Part shown: positions 1 to 6,302 of the stretch, piece by piece
Layout of the letters: each line of letters opens with the position of its first letter
Position numbering within the stretch: the stretch's first letter is position 1
DNA from: Ignavibacteriota bacterium
GTDB lineage: Bacteria > Bacteroidota > UBA10030 > UBA6906
Direction: 5' to 3'
Length of the DNA stretch: 7,686 nucleotides
Assembly (NCBI GenBank): GCA_003161755.1
Contig: PMNP01000108.1
Coordinates: 244 to 7,929 of the forward strand
The notes under the pieces: generated by a model
Seen by the model: only the letters and a program-made list of their open reading frames with translations
What the model was told of the DNA's origin: nothing
Databases searched by the model: none
Program-made: the position numbers and the translations under genes

Positions 1-620
1 AATACAAGTGCAAAGTGAAGTATGAGCTGTGCGATCTGCCCATCGGTATTCAGGCAACCGACCGGTTCCTCATGTCGTTGAGCCGCCATGCCGGAGCAAA
101 AATCCCGCAGTCGTTAACTGTGGAACGCGGCCGCCTGCTCGACGTCGTCGCCGATATGAGCAAATACCTCTACGGCAAGCGCGTTGCGCTCTGGGGCGAT
201 CCCGATCAACTCATCCCGCTTGTGGAATTCCTCCTTGCCTGCGACATGCGCCCCGTCTATATCGTCAGCGGCACACCGGGGAAAGATTTCGAGGAAAGAA
301 TGAAGGAGTTGCTCGCTGAAACGGTCCCGGAGGCAAAGTACAAGAGCGGCGAACGCGCCGACATGTTCCTGATGCACCAATGGATCAAGCAAGAAGGTGT
401 TGATTTGCTGATCGGCAACACGTACGGCAAGTACATCTCCCGCGACGACAATATTCCGTTTGTTCGCATGGGGTTCCCGATTCTGGACCGGGTCGGCCAC
501 AGCTACTTCCCTACTGTCGGCTACACCGGCGGGATTCGAATCCTGGAGAAGATCCTGAACGCCGTCTTGGATCACCAGGATCGCGAAGCCCCGGAAGAAT
601 CATTTGAATTGGTGATGTGA
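1..620 (+). CDS. nifK: Nitrogenase MoFe protein beta subunit NifK, C-terminal part (5' truncated by window edge)
   Basis: This is the C-terminal 205 residues of the beta chain of dinitrogenase, the cytoplasmic alpha2-beta2 enzyme that reduces N2 at FeMo-co. The reading frame is open from the left edge, with the first complete codon at position 3. The GTG at 15 is an internal valine, not a start. Family hallmarks are visible: PIGIQATDRFL, the ERGRLLD segment, GKRVALWGDPD, DLLIGNTYGKYI, and VRMGFPILDR followed by the GYTGG segment. The complete protein in this lineage is roughly 450-460 residues, so about 250 are missing, including the P-cluster cysteines. The C-terminal half closely parallels that of NifN downstream, as expected for paralogues, but the position before nifE and the better match to NifK identify it. 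It ends 14 nt before nifE in an apparent operon. The Mo-type assignment rests on sequence resemblance and on the nifE/nifN/nifB/nifV context. Confidence 0.94.
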   Translation, partial: YKCKVKYELCDLPIGIQATDRFLMSLSRHAGAKIPQSLTVERGRLLDVVADMSKYLYGKRVALWGDPDQLIPLVEFLLACDMRPVYIVSGTPGKDFEERMKELLAETVPEAKYKSGERADMFLMHQWIKQEGVDLLIGNTYGKYISRDDNIPFVRMGFPILDRVGHSYFPTVGYTGGIRILEKILNAVLDHQDREAPEESFELVM

Positions 621-634
621 GAATATGAGCCCCT

Positions 635-1972
635 ATGCCCAACTATCTCGCAGATCGCACAAAGCACATCGTCCGGGCCGGAAACAACGTCCCCGCAATA
701 CGTTGTGCAGCACCAAGCGCAGCCGGCTCGGTAAGTCAGCGGGCCTGCGTGTTTTGCGGGTCACGGGTTGTGCTCTATCCCATTGCCGACGCCCTCCATC
801 TCGTCCACGGCCCCATCGGCTGCGCATCATATACCTGGGATATTCGCGGGGCGATGTCCTCCGGGCCTCAACTTCACCGGATGAGTTTTTCTACGGATCT
901 TCACGAGAAGGATGTCGTGTTCGGCGGTGAAGCAAAATTGCGTCGGGCACTGCTTGAACTGATCAACAAATACTCACCAAAGGCGGCATTTGTCTATTCC
1001 ACATGCATCATCGGCGTAATTGGTGACGACCTCGAAGCGGTGTGCAGGATGGTGAGCCGGGAAAAACAGATCCCGGTGATTCCCGTTCAGGCACCGGGGT
1101 TCCAAGGGACAAAGAAAGACGGCTACAAAGTCGCTTGTGAATCACTCGCGCAGCTGATCGGCACTGCAGAATGTGAAGTGCCGAAGGTGAGCATCAATAT
1201 CCTCGGCGACTTCAACCTTGCCGGCGAACTGTGGTTGCTGCTCGAGTACTACCGCCGGATTGGAATCCATGTCCACGCCACTATCACCGGCGACGGACGG
1301 GTTGACACGATCCGAAGCGCACACAAAGCATCACTCAACGTTGTTCAATGCTCCGGTTCGATGATGCACCTCGCCAAAACCATGAAAGAACGTTTTGGCA
1401 TTCCGTTCATGAAGGTGTCGTATTTCGGCATGGAAGACATGAGCGAAGCGCTTTATGATGTGGCAAAGTTTTTTGGCGATCCTCAATTGCTGCTCAATGC
1501 CAGGGAACTGGTGAAACAGGAGTTTGCGCGCCTTATGCCGGTCATTAAGGAGTATAAGGCCAAGCTGCAGGGGAAGAAGGCGGCCATTTATGTTGGCGGC
1601 TCGTTCAAGGCAATTTCGCTTATTAAAGCTTTGCGATTACTTGGCGTGAAGACCGTCGTCGTCGGCTCGCAAACAGGCACCGCGGACGAATACGAAATCA
1701 TCCGCGGATTGTGCGACGAGGGAACCATCATTGTTGATGACTCCAATCCGATTGAACTCTCGTCGTTTGTCAAAGACATGGAAGCCGATATTTTTATTGG
1801 CGGCGTAAAGGAACGCCCTATCGCTTACAAGCTCGGGCTGGGTTTTTGCGATCATAACCACGAGCGCAAAAAGGCCCTTGCTGGCTACGAGGGCATGCTT
1901 GCCTTTGCGGAGGAGATCCATGCCACGGCGATGAGCCCGGTGTGGCAATTCACCAGGCGGCACCATGTTTGA
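635..1972 (+). CDS. nifE: Nitrogenase FeMo-cofactor scaffold subunit NifE
   Basis: NifE (445 aa) pairs with NifN as the cytoplasmic NifEN scaffold, where NifB-co is matured with Mo and homocitrate into FeMo-co before transfer to NifDK. It is a NifD paralogue. Seen in the sequence: RACVFCGSRVVLYPIADALH and HGPIGCASYTWDIRG near the N-terminus. Cysteines C38, C63 and C124 (STCIIGVIGDD) sit where NifD and Azotobacter NifE bind the P-cluster/O-cluster. C239 in VQCSGSMMH aligns with the NifD cofactor ligand Cys275. N408 in FCDHNHER falls at the place of NifD His442, a known NifE-type substitution that suits a scaffold which must release its cofactor. The start at 635 is the first in-frame ATG after an in-frame stop at 626; its Shine-Dalgarno match is weak, so coupling to nifK translation is likely. 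The 3' end overlaps nifN by 8 nt. Length is normal for the family. Confidence 0.95.
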   Translation: MPNYLADRTKHIVRAGNNVPAIRCAAPSAAGSVSQRACVFCGSRVVLYPIADALHLVHGPIGCASYTWDIRGAMSSGPQLHRMSFSTDLHEKDVVFGGEAKLRRALLELINKYSPKAAFVYSTCIIGVIGDDLEAVCRMVSREKQIPVIPVQAPGFQGTKKDGYKVACESLAQLIGTAECEVPKVSINILGDFNLAGELWLLLEYYRRIGIHVHATITGDGRVDTIRSAHKASLNVVQCSGSMMHLAKTMKERFGIPFMKVSYFGMEDMSEALYDVAKFFGDPQLLLNARELVKQEFARLMPVIKEYKAKLQGKKAAIYVGGSFKAISLIKALRLLGVKTVVVGSQTGTADEYEIIRGLCDEGTIIVDDSNPIELSSFVKDMEADIFIGGVKERPIAYKLGLGFCDHNHERKKALAGYEGMLAFAEEIHATAMSPVWQFTRRHHV

Positions 1973-3371
1973 GCAATCACACAATCCAAAAATCGCGCCG
2001 CTCTCCTTCACCGCGACCCGCAACGCATGCAAACTGTGTGCGCCGCTTGGCGCAAGCCTCGTGTTTAAGGGGATTAGGGGATGCGTGCCGATGATCCATG
2101 GCTCCCAGGGGTGCGCAACATATATTCGCCGCTATATGATAAGCCATTACCGGGAACCGGTTGACATTGCGTCATCAAATTTCAGTGAGGAGACGACGAT
2201 CTTCGGCGGCAACAAGAACTTCAATCACAGCATCAATAACATCATCAGTCAGTACCATCCCGAAGCGATCGGGATCGCTTCAGCCTGTTTGAGCGAGACG
2301 ATCGGCGAAGACGTCGCCCGTTTAATTCGCGAATATCAAGCCGTCAATGCTGAGAAGGCACTCCCCGCCCTCTTCCATGCATCAACCCCAAGCTATCAGG
2401 GGACACACATGGACGGCTTTCACGAGGCGGTCGCATCCGTTATCCGTTCGCATGCTGAACGCGGGGAGCAGGGAACGCACGTCAACCTGTTCCCAGGGTT
2501 TGTCTCGCCTCAGGATATTCGTCATTTGAAAGAAATCCTGAACGACTTGAACCTCGACTATGTAATCTTTCCCGATTATTCCGATACCCTCGATAACCCG
2601 TGCTGGGAAGAATACAAGATCATTCCAGATGGGGGAACACCTCTTCCCGACCTTAAGCGTACCGGATCAGCTAGGACGACAATCGAATTTGGCTATGTGT
2701 TCAACGAAGGTCGCCGGCGCGGCAGCATGAAAGAATCCAACGGCGTTGTAACCGGCGGGGAATGGCTTGATGTGCACTGCGGGGTCTGCAATCATCAGAT
2801 CGGGATGCCCATTGGCATCAAAGAGACGGACCGGTTCTTTGATATGCTCAAGAAATTCTCCGGCAAAGAAGTTCCCGAACACTATGTGCTTCAACGCGGC
2901 CGCCTCGTCGATGCTTATGTCGACGCTCATAAGTATGTATTCGGCAAGCGTGCCATTGTCTATGGAGAGGAAGATATTGTGATTGGCCTCGTTTCATTCC
3001 TCACTGAAATAGGCATCAACGTGGTATTGGCCGTCTCGGGAGGCGATAGCACTCTGCTGCGGAAGATTCTCCCCCACCGGACAAACGACAATGGCATTCG
3101 TGTGTTGGAAGGGTCCGACTTTGAAACACTGAGCGAACTTGCAGACGACCTTCACCCTGACCTTTTGATTGGCAACAGCAAGGGTTATTCCATTGCACGA
3201 CGGCTGGATATCCCGCTGGTGAGAGTCGGGTTTCCTATCCACGACCGGTTTGGTGGGCAACGCATTCAGCATTTGTGTTACGAAGGGACGCAACAACTTT
3301 TCGACCGGATTGTTAATGCGCTGATCGACTACAAACAGACACATTCGCCGGTAGGGTACAGCTACTTCTAA
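1965..3371 (+). CDS. nifN: Nitrogenase FeMo-cofactor scaffold subunit NifN, anaerobe type
   Basis: NifN (468 aa) is the NifK-like partner of NifE in the FeMo-co maturation scaffold. Its N-terminal block has KLCAPLGASL, HGSQGCATYIRRY, then SSNFSEETTIFGG and ASACLSETIGED. The C-terminal half has MPIGIKETDRFF, QRGRLVDAYVD, DLLIGNSKGYSIARRL and VRVGFPIHDR, resembling the end of NifK. Position after nifE and the YIRRY/ISHYREP/IASSNFSEE wording favour NifN of the clostridial/green-sulfur type over a second NifK. Unlike Azotobacter NifN, which retains one cluster cysteine, it has C25, C50, C108 and S143 at the same intervals (25, 58, 35) as NifK Cys70, Cys95, Cys153 and Ser188. The ATG at 1965 lies inside the end of nifE, with AGG at 1955-1957 seven nt upstream. 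Translational coupling with nifE is likely and would keep the two subunits balanced. It stops 14 nt before nifB. Confidence 0.92.
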   Translation: MFEQSHNPKIAPLSFTATRNACKLCAPLGASLVFKGIRGCVPMIHGSQGCATYIRRYMISHYREPVDIASSNFSEETTIFGGNKNFNHSINNIISQYHPEAIGIASACLSETIGEDVARLIREYQAVNAEKALPALFHASTPSYQGTHMDGFHEAVASVIRSHAERGEQGTHVNLFPGFVSPQDIRHLKEILNDLNLDYVIFPDYSDTLDNPCWEEYKIIPDGGTPLPDLKRTGSARTTIEFGYVFNEGRRRGSMKESNGVVTGGEWLDVHCGVCNHQIGMPIGIKETDRFFDMLKKFSGKEVPEHYVLQRGRLVDAYVDAHKYVFGKRAIVYGEEDIVIGLVSFLTEIGINVVLAVSGGDSTLLRKILPHRTNDNGIRVLEGSDFETLSELADDLHPDLLIGNSKGYSIARRLDIPLVRVGFPIHDRFGGQRIQHLCYEGTQQLFDRIVNALIDYKQTHSPVGYSYF

Positions 3372-3385
3372 CGCCCGAGGGGGGT

Positions 3386-4651
3386 ATGGAAACACCAAAC
3401 ACGAGAGCTCATCCCTGTTTTGACGCGAGCGCCAGACTGATGCATGCCCGCGTGCATTTGCCCATCGCTCCGAAATGCAACATCCAATGCAATTACTGCA
3501 ACAGGCAGTACGATTGCGTCAACGAAAGCCGTCCCGGAGTCACATCGGCCGTCGTAACGCCAATGCAGGCCGTCGAGTACTTGAAAGCGTTAAGCACCCG
3601 CCTGGAAAACATTTCCGTGATCGGAATAGCCGGGCCCGGCGACCCGATGGCAAACCCCGAGGAAACGCTCGAGACACTCAGGCTGACGAAGGAGGCTTTC
3701 CCGGACAAGTTATTCTGCCTTTCAACGAATGGGGTCAATCTCACCCCCTATATCGATGATCTCGCTTCTCTGGGGGTTTCGCACGTCACCGTTACGGTAA
3801 ATGCCGTCGACCCGGCGATTGGAGGGGAAATCTATGCGTGGGCTCGGCATGAGAAGCGCATTTATCGGGGAGTCGCGGCAGGAGAGTTCATTCTGGAAAG
3901 ACAACTTGAAGCGATTCCCAAGCTCAAGGCGAAGGGCATCATCGTCAAAATCAATAGCATCGTGCTGCCGTGGATTAACAATCAGCACATTCCAGAAATA
4001 GCGAAAACCGTCGCATCACTCGGCGCAGATGTTATGACCGGTATACCGGTTGTGCCAACCAAGGATACAGAATTTGCATCAATGGGAGAGCCATCCAAGG
4101 CAGAAATGATCGCTCTCCGGGCAAACGCGGGAAAACACCTCCCCATGATGACCCACTGTGCCCGGTGCCGTGCCGATGCCGCCGGCTTACTCGGCAAAGA
4201 CCTCCAGGACGCACACGAACTATTGCGTGAATACTCCCTGCGAGTTGTCGACGTAACACATGAGCGCGGCTATGTTGCCGTCGCAACAAACGAAGGTCTG
4301 CTGGTAAACCTTCATCTCGGCGAAGCGCAATCGCTCAACATTTTCAAACAGACCCCCAACGGTTTTCGACTCGTTGAGGAGCGCGCTACGCCGGAACCCG
4401 GATGCGGAGAGGAACGGTGGAAACAGCTCGCCGGCATTTTGTCGGACTGCCGCGCAGTGCTGGTTTCGGGCGTGGGTAAGAGTCCGACCACCATCCTGCA
4501 GGGATCCGGCATCCGCGTCGTTCAAATGACGGGACTGATCGACGAGGGGTTGGAGGCAGTGTTTAATGGCAAACAGCTACGAACCGTCACAAAGGCGGAC
4601 GCCATGCGCTGCGGCGGAGCTTGTCGTGGCACAGCGTCCGGCTGTGCATAA
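3386..4651 (+). CDS. nifB: Radical SAM NifB-co synthase NifB with fused C-terminal NifX-like domain
   Basis: NifB (421 aa) uses S-adenosylmethionine to fuse two [4Fe-4S] clusters and insert the carbide, giving the 8Fe NifB-co precursor of nitrogenase cofactors. The radical-SAM domain spans about residues 15-270. It has the NifB signature HPCF (9-12), the CX3CX2C SAM-cluster motif C31/C35/C38 in KCNIQCNYCNRQYDC, ESRPGV (47-52), AGPGDPM (82-88) and the substrate-cluster motif C258-A-R-C261-R-A-D. From about residue 295 to 405 follows a NifX/NafY-like cofactor-binding domain (YVAVATNEG, then VLVSGVGKSP and the MTGLIDEGLEAV segment). NifB proteins of many archaea lack this half, whereas two-domain forms are common in bacteria. 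A short tail carries C409, C413 and C420. GAGGGGGG at 3377-3384 directly precedes the ATG, and the next Met (19) would lose HPCF, so 3386 is the start. nifN and nifB are fused in some clostridia; here they are separate, 14 nt apart. Confidence 0.96.
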   Translation: METPNTRAHPCFDASARLMHARVHLPIAPKCNIQCNYCNRQYDCVNESRPGVTSAVVTPMQAVEYLKALSTRLENISVIGIAGPGDPMANPEETLETLRLTKEAFPDKLFCLSTNGVNLTPYIDDLASLGVSHVTVTVNAVDPAIGGEIYAWARHEKRIYRGVAAGEFILERQLEAIPKLKAKGIIVKINSIVLPWINNQHIPEIAKTVASLGADVMTGIPVVPTKDTEFASMGEPSKAEMIALRANAGKHLPMMTHCARCRADAAGLLGKDLQDAHELLREYSLRVVDVTHERGYVAVATNEGLLVNLHLGEAQSLNIFKQTPNGFRLVEERATPEPGCGEERWKQLAGILSDCRAVLVSGVGKSPTTILQGSGIRVVQMTGLIDEGLEAVFNGKQLRTVTKADAMRCGGACRGTASGCA

Positions 4652-4693
4652 CGCCTGGATTACACTTCAGAACAATGACAACAGGACACAACA

Positions 4694-5002
4694 ATGAAAA
4701 AGCCAACCTATCACATACTCGTCTGCAATTCGTATCGCACGGCGGGAAATTCGCAGGGAGCGTGCAACAAACTTGGCGCTCCGGAGTTTGTGCAATACAT
4801 AACCGAGGAAGCCGCAGATCGCGGACTTGACGTCGCGGTTTCCACGACTGCATGCCTCAACGTCTGCGGACACAAACCCGTCATGGTCGTTCATCCGAAC
4901 AATTTCTGGTACGGCGGCGTCACGGAGGAAGCTATCGATGAGATCCTGGACGCCTTGCAGGAGGGAAAGTCCGCCGACAAGTATCTGATCAGTGAAGGAT
5001 GA
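4694..5002 (+). CDS. Thioredoxin-fold [2Fe-2S] ferredoxin (Clostridium pasteurianum 2Fe-Fd / Shethna protein I type)
   Basis: This 102-residue cytoplasmic protein matches the thioredoxin-like [2Fe-2S] ferredoxins. Four cysteines are present and all are likely ligands: C11 (ILVCNSYR), C24 (SQGACNKLG), C54 and C58 (TACLNVCGHKP). The spacing parallels C. pasteurianum 2Fe-Fd ligands 11, 24, 56 and 60. The clostridial extra Cys14 is Tyr14 here. The conserved VVHPNNFWYGGVTEEAIDEIL segment follows, and length is normal for the family. AGGA at 4683-4686 lies 7 nt before the ATG. It sits 42 nt after nifB and 7 nt before nifV, so it is almost certainly co-transcribed. Members of this family lie near nif genes in several diazotrophs and interact with MoFe protein in Azotobacter and Clostridium, but the physiological role is not settled. 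A role as redox or protective partner of nitrogenase, or of NifB/NifEN, is inference from context. Confidence 0.9.
   Translation: MKKPTYHILVCNSYRTAGNSQGACNKLGAPEFVQYITEEAADRGLDVAVSTTACLNVCGHKPVMVVHPNNFWYGGVTEEAIDEILDALQEGKSADKYLISEG
4995..4999 (+). promoter_or_regulatory. Ribosome binding site deciding the nifV start
   Basis: AAGGA lies inside the last codons of the ferredoxin gene, 10 nt before the ATG at 5010. An in-frame GTG at 4992 would add six residues but would start upstream of this site and overlap the ferredoxin gene, so the ATG is preferred. Confidence 0.6.
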
Positions 5003-5009
5003 ATCAACA

Positions 5010-6173
5010 ATGGCACGCTCCAGGCCGCACATCATCGATACAACGCTGCGAGACGGCGAACAGGCTCCAGGCGTAGTGTTTCACCTGGACGACAAACTGC
5101 GTATCGCACACCTGCTCGACGAGATCGGCATTCCCGAGGTCGAGATCGGCACTCCGATCATCGGTCCGCAAGAGGTTGCCGACCTGCGCGTACTCACGCA
5201 TGCCGGCTTTCATTTCCAATCGCTCGTCTGGTGCCGTGCGACAAAGGCAGATATCGACGCAGCAGCCAGGACCGGTGCGCACGGCGTCAATATTTCCTTT
5301 CCCGTTTCCGACGTTCACCTCTCCGCAATGAATCGGTCGCACACATGGGTTCTTGAGGTCTTGCATGAGATTGTGGACTACGCCTCACCGCATTTCGAAT
5401 ACCTGGTGATAGGCGCACAGGATGCTTCGCGTGCAAACACGCCGTTCCTGCTGGAGTTTCTCAAAAACGTTTTGGCATTGAACGTGCGACGGGTGCGCAT
5501 CGCTGACACTGTGGGAATTCTGCACCCTATGTCCACACAATCCCTATTTATGATGCTCCGAAACCACTTCCCGTCAATGAGTCTCGAGTTCCACGGCCAC
5601 AACGATCTGGGCATGGCCGTGGCAAACACTATATCGGCATTGCTTTCAGGCGCCGACAGCGCCAGCGTGACGGTGAACGGACTCGGCGAACGGGCCGGCA
5701 ATGCGGCGTTGGAAGAGGTGGTAATGGCGCTCGAGCTTGCCTGCAATGTCAAGACGCAATTGGACACCTCATTGTTCGGGAATTTGTCGGACATTGTCAC
5801 TCTCGCATCGGATGTAGCCAACAGCGTACAGAAACCGGTGGTGGGAAGAAACGTGTTTTCCCATGAATCCGGAATTCATGCCCATCTTATGATGAAGAAC
5901 AGAAACACGTACCAGATTATCGACGGGCAAAACGTCGGAAGGGGATCCAGTGAATTCGTTTTTGGAAAGCACACTGGCAGCGCCGCAGTAGAACAATTTT
6001 GTCTGAACCACCATATTGCGCTGTCACGTGATTCATATGTTCCACTCACGAATGCTTTGAAGAACAGAGCGGTTCGACTCAAGCGCGCGCTCACTTCGGA
6101 AGAAGTTCTGGGGGAAATTGAAGCATTGACCGACACTTTACCGTTTTCTCCCGCGGTTACTTTCCAGAGATAG
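5010..6173 (+). CDS. nifV: Homocitrate synthase NifV
   Basis: NifV (387 aa from this start) condenses acetyl-CoA with 2-oxoglutarate to give homocitrate, the organic ligand of molybdenum in FeMo-co. It belongs to the DRE-TIM metallolyase family with isopropylmalate synthase. Visible motifs are DTTLRDGEQAPG (residues 10-21, metal ligand D15), IGAQDASRAN, RIADTVGI, the metal-binding HxH in FHGHNDLGMA (H195, H197), and NGLGERAGNAALEEV from N223. HESGIHAHLM and FGKHTGSAAVEQF also occur. Length matches NifV and is much shorter than LeuA, which carries a regulatory domain. The DASRAN segment and nif location favour NifV over a lysine-pathway or leucine-pathway synthase, though sequence alone cannot fully separate these. 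The ATG at 5010 has AAGGA 10 nt upstream; the alternative GTG at 4992 overlaps the ferredoxin gene. It is the last gene of the apparent operon. Confidence 0.92.
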   Translation: MARSRPHIIDTTLRDGEQAPGVVFHLDDKLRIAHLLDEIGIPEVEIGTPIIGPQEVADLRVLTHAGFHFQSLVWCRATKADIDAAARTGAHGVNISFPVSDVHLSAMNRSHTWVLEVLHEIVDYASPHFEYLVIGAQDASRANTPFLLEFLKNVLALNVRRVRIADTVGILHPMSTQSLFMMLRNHFPSMSLEFHGHNDLGMAVANTISALLSGADSASVTVNGLGERAGNAALEEVVMALELACNVKTQLDTSLFGNLSDIVTLASDVANSVQKPVVGRNVFSHESGIHAHLMMKNRNTYQIIDGQNVGRGSSEFVFGKHTGSAAVEQFCLNHHIALSRDSYVPLTNALKNRAVRLKRALTSEEVLGEIEALTDTLPFSPAVTFQR

Positions 6174-6205
6174 CCACCTCTTCAAATTCCTCCTTCTTTT
6201 TCCCC

Positions 6206-6234
6206 TTGACAAATCCACTGATTTGGTCTATTAT
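6206..6234 (+). promoter_or_regulatory. Sigma70-type promoter for the serine hydrolase gene
   Basis: A perfect -35 hexamer TTGACA (6206-6211) is separated by 17 nt from TATTAT (6229-6234), one base off the -10 consensus. Transcription would start near 6241, giving a leader of about 60 nt before the ATG at 6303. It lies 32 nt after the nifV stop, which suggests that the hydrolase gene is transcribed independently of nif. If the host is a Bacteroidota member, whose primary sigma factor prefers different hexamers, the match could be chance. Confidence 0.6.
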
Positions 6235-6286
6235 CTCACAGCATCCCATCTACCTCAAGGTCGTGAAATAAAGATTTGTTCGCCAA

Positions 6287-6292
6287 AAGAGG
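6287..6292 (+). promoter_or_regulatory. Candidate ribosome binding site for the serine hydrolase gene
   Basis: AAGAGG lies 10 nt before the ATG at 6303, the same spacing as the nifV site. A competing weaker AGG at 6332-6334 lies 7 nt before a later in-frame ATG at 6342. Confidence 0.4.
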
Positions 6293-6302
6293 CTTTTCCC
6301 GC

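Larger units (their letters stand above)
6174..6302 (+). other. Intergenic region between nifV and the serine hydrolase gene
   Basis: These 129 nt separate the nif unit from an unrelated gene. The first 34 nt (6174-6207) contain no G at all and are pyrimidine-rich. There is no GC-rich hairpin followed by T residues, so no intrinsic terminator for the nif operon is visible. A sigma70-like promoter follows at 6206-6234, then a leader of about 60 nt. The small AAAAG/CTTTT inverted repeat at 6285-6297 is too weak to be a terminator. Confidence 0.6.

Noticed and set aside
124..136. A 13-nt string (AACGCGGCCGCCT) repeated at 2893-2905
   Set aside because: It encodes the same conserved RGRL segment in the paralogues NifK and NifN, so it reflects shared ancestry rather than a repeat element.
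114..575. Open frame of 153 codons on the minus strand inside nifK
   Set aside because: It lies entirely opposite a clear nifK coding frame and its translation shows no recognisable domain; it is an antisense shadow.
625..930. Plus-strand open frame of 101 codons beginning at the ATG at 625
   Set aside because: It runs out of frame through the conserved start of nifE and gives an Arg/Ser-rich, low-plausibility protein. nifE itself starts at 635.
1637..2032. Minus-strand open frame of 131 codons across the nifE-nifN junction
   Set aside because: It opposes two conserved coding frames, has no recognisable motif, and no promoter or ribosome site supports it.
1965..3371. Possibility that this gene is a second nifK, or belongs to an alternative (V or Fe-only) nitrogenase
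   Set aside because: It follows nifE with an overlap, has NifN-type wording in the N-terminal block, and no delta-subunit (vnfG/anfG) gene is nearby.
2994..3398. Minus-strand open frame of 134 codons opposite the end of nifN
   Set aside because: Antisense to conserved NifN sequence and without recognisable features.
6285..6297. Inverted repeat AAAAG-AGG-CTTTT as a possible nif terminator
   Set aside because: The five-base stem is almost all A-T with a three-base loop, lacks a following T run, and lies downstream of the promoter, overlapping the likely ribosome binding site.
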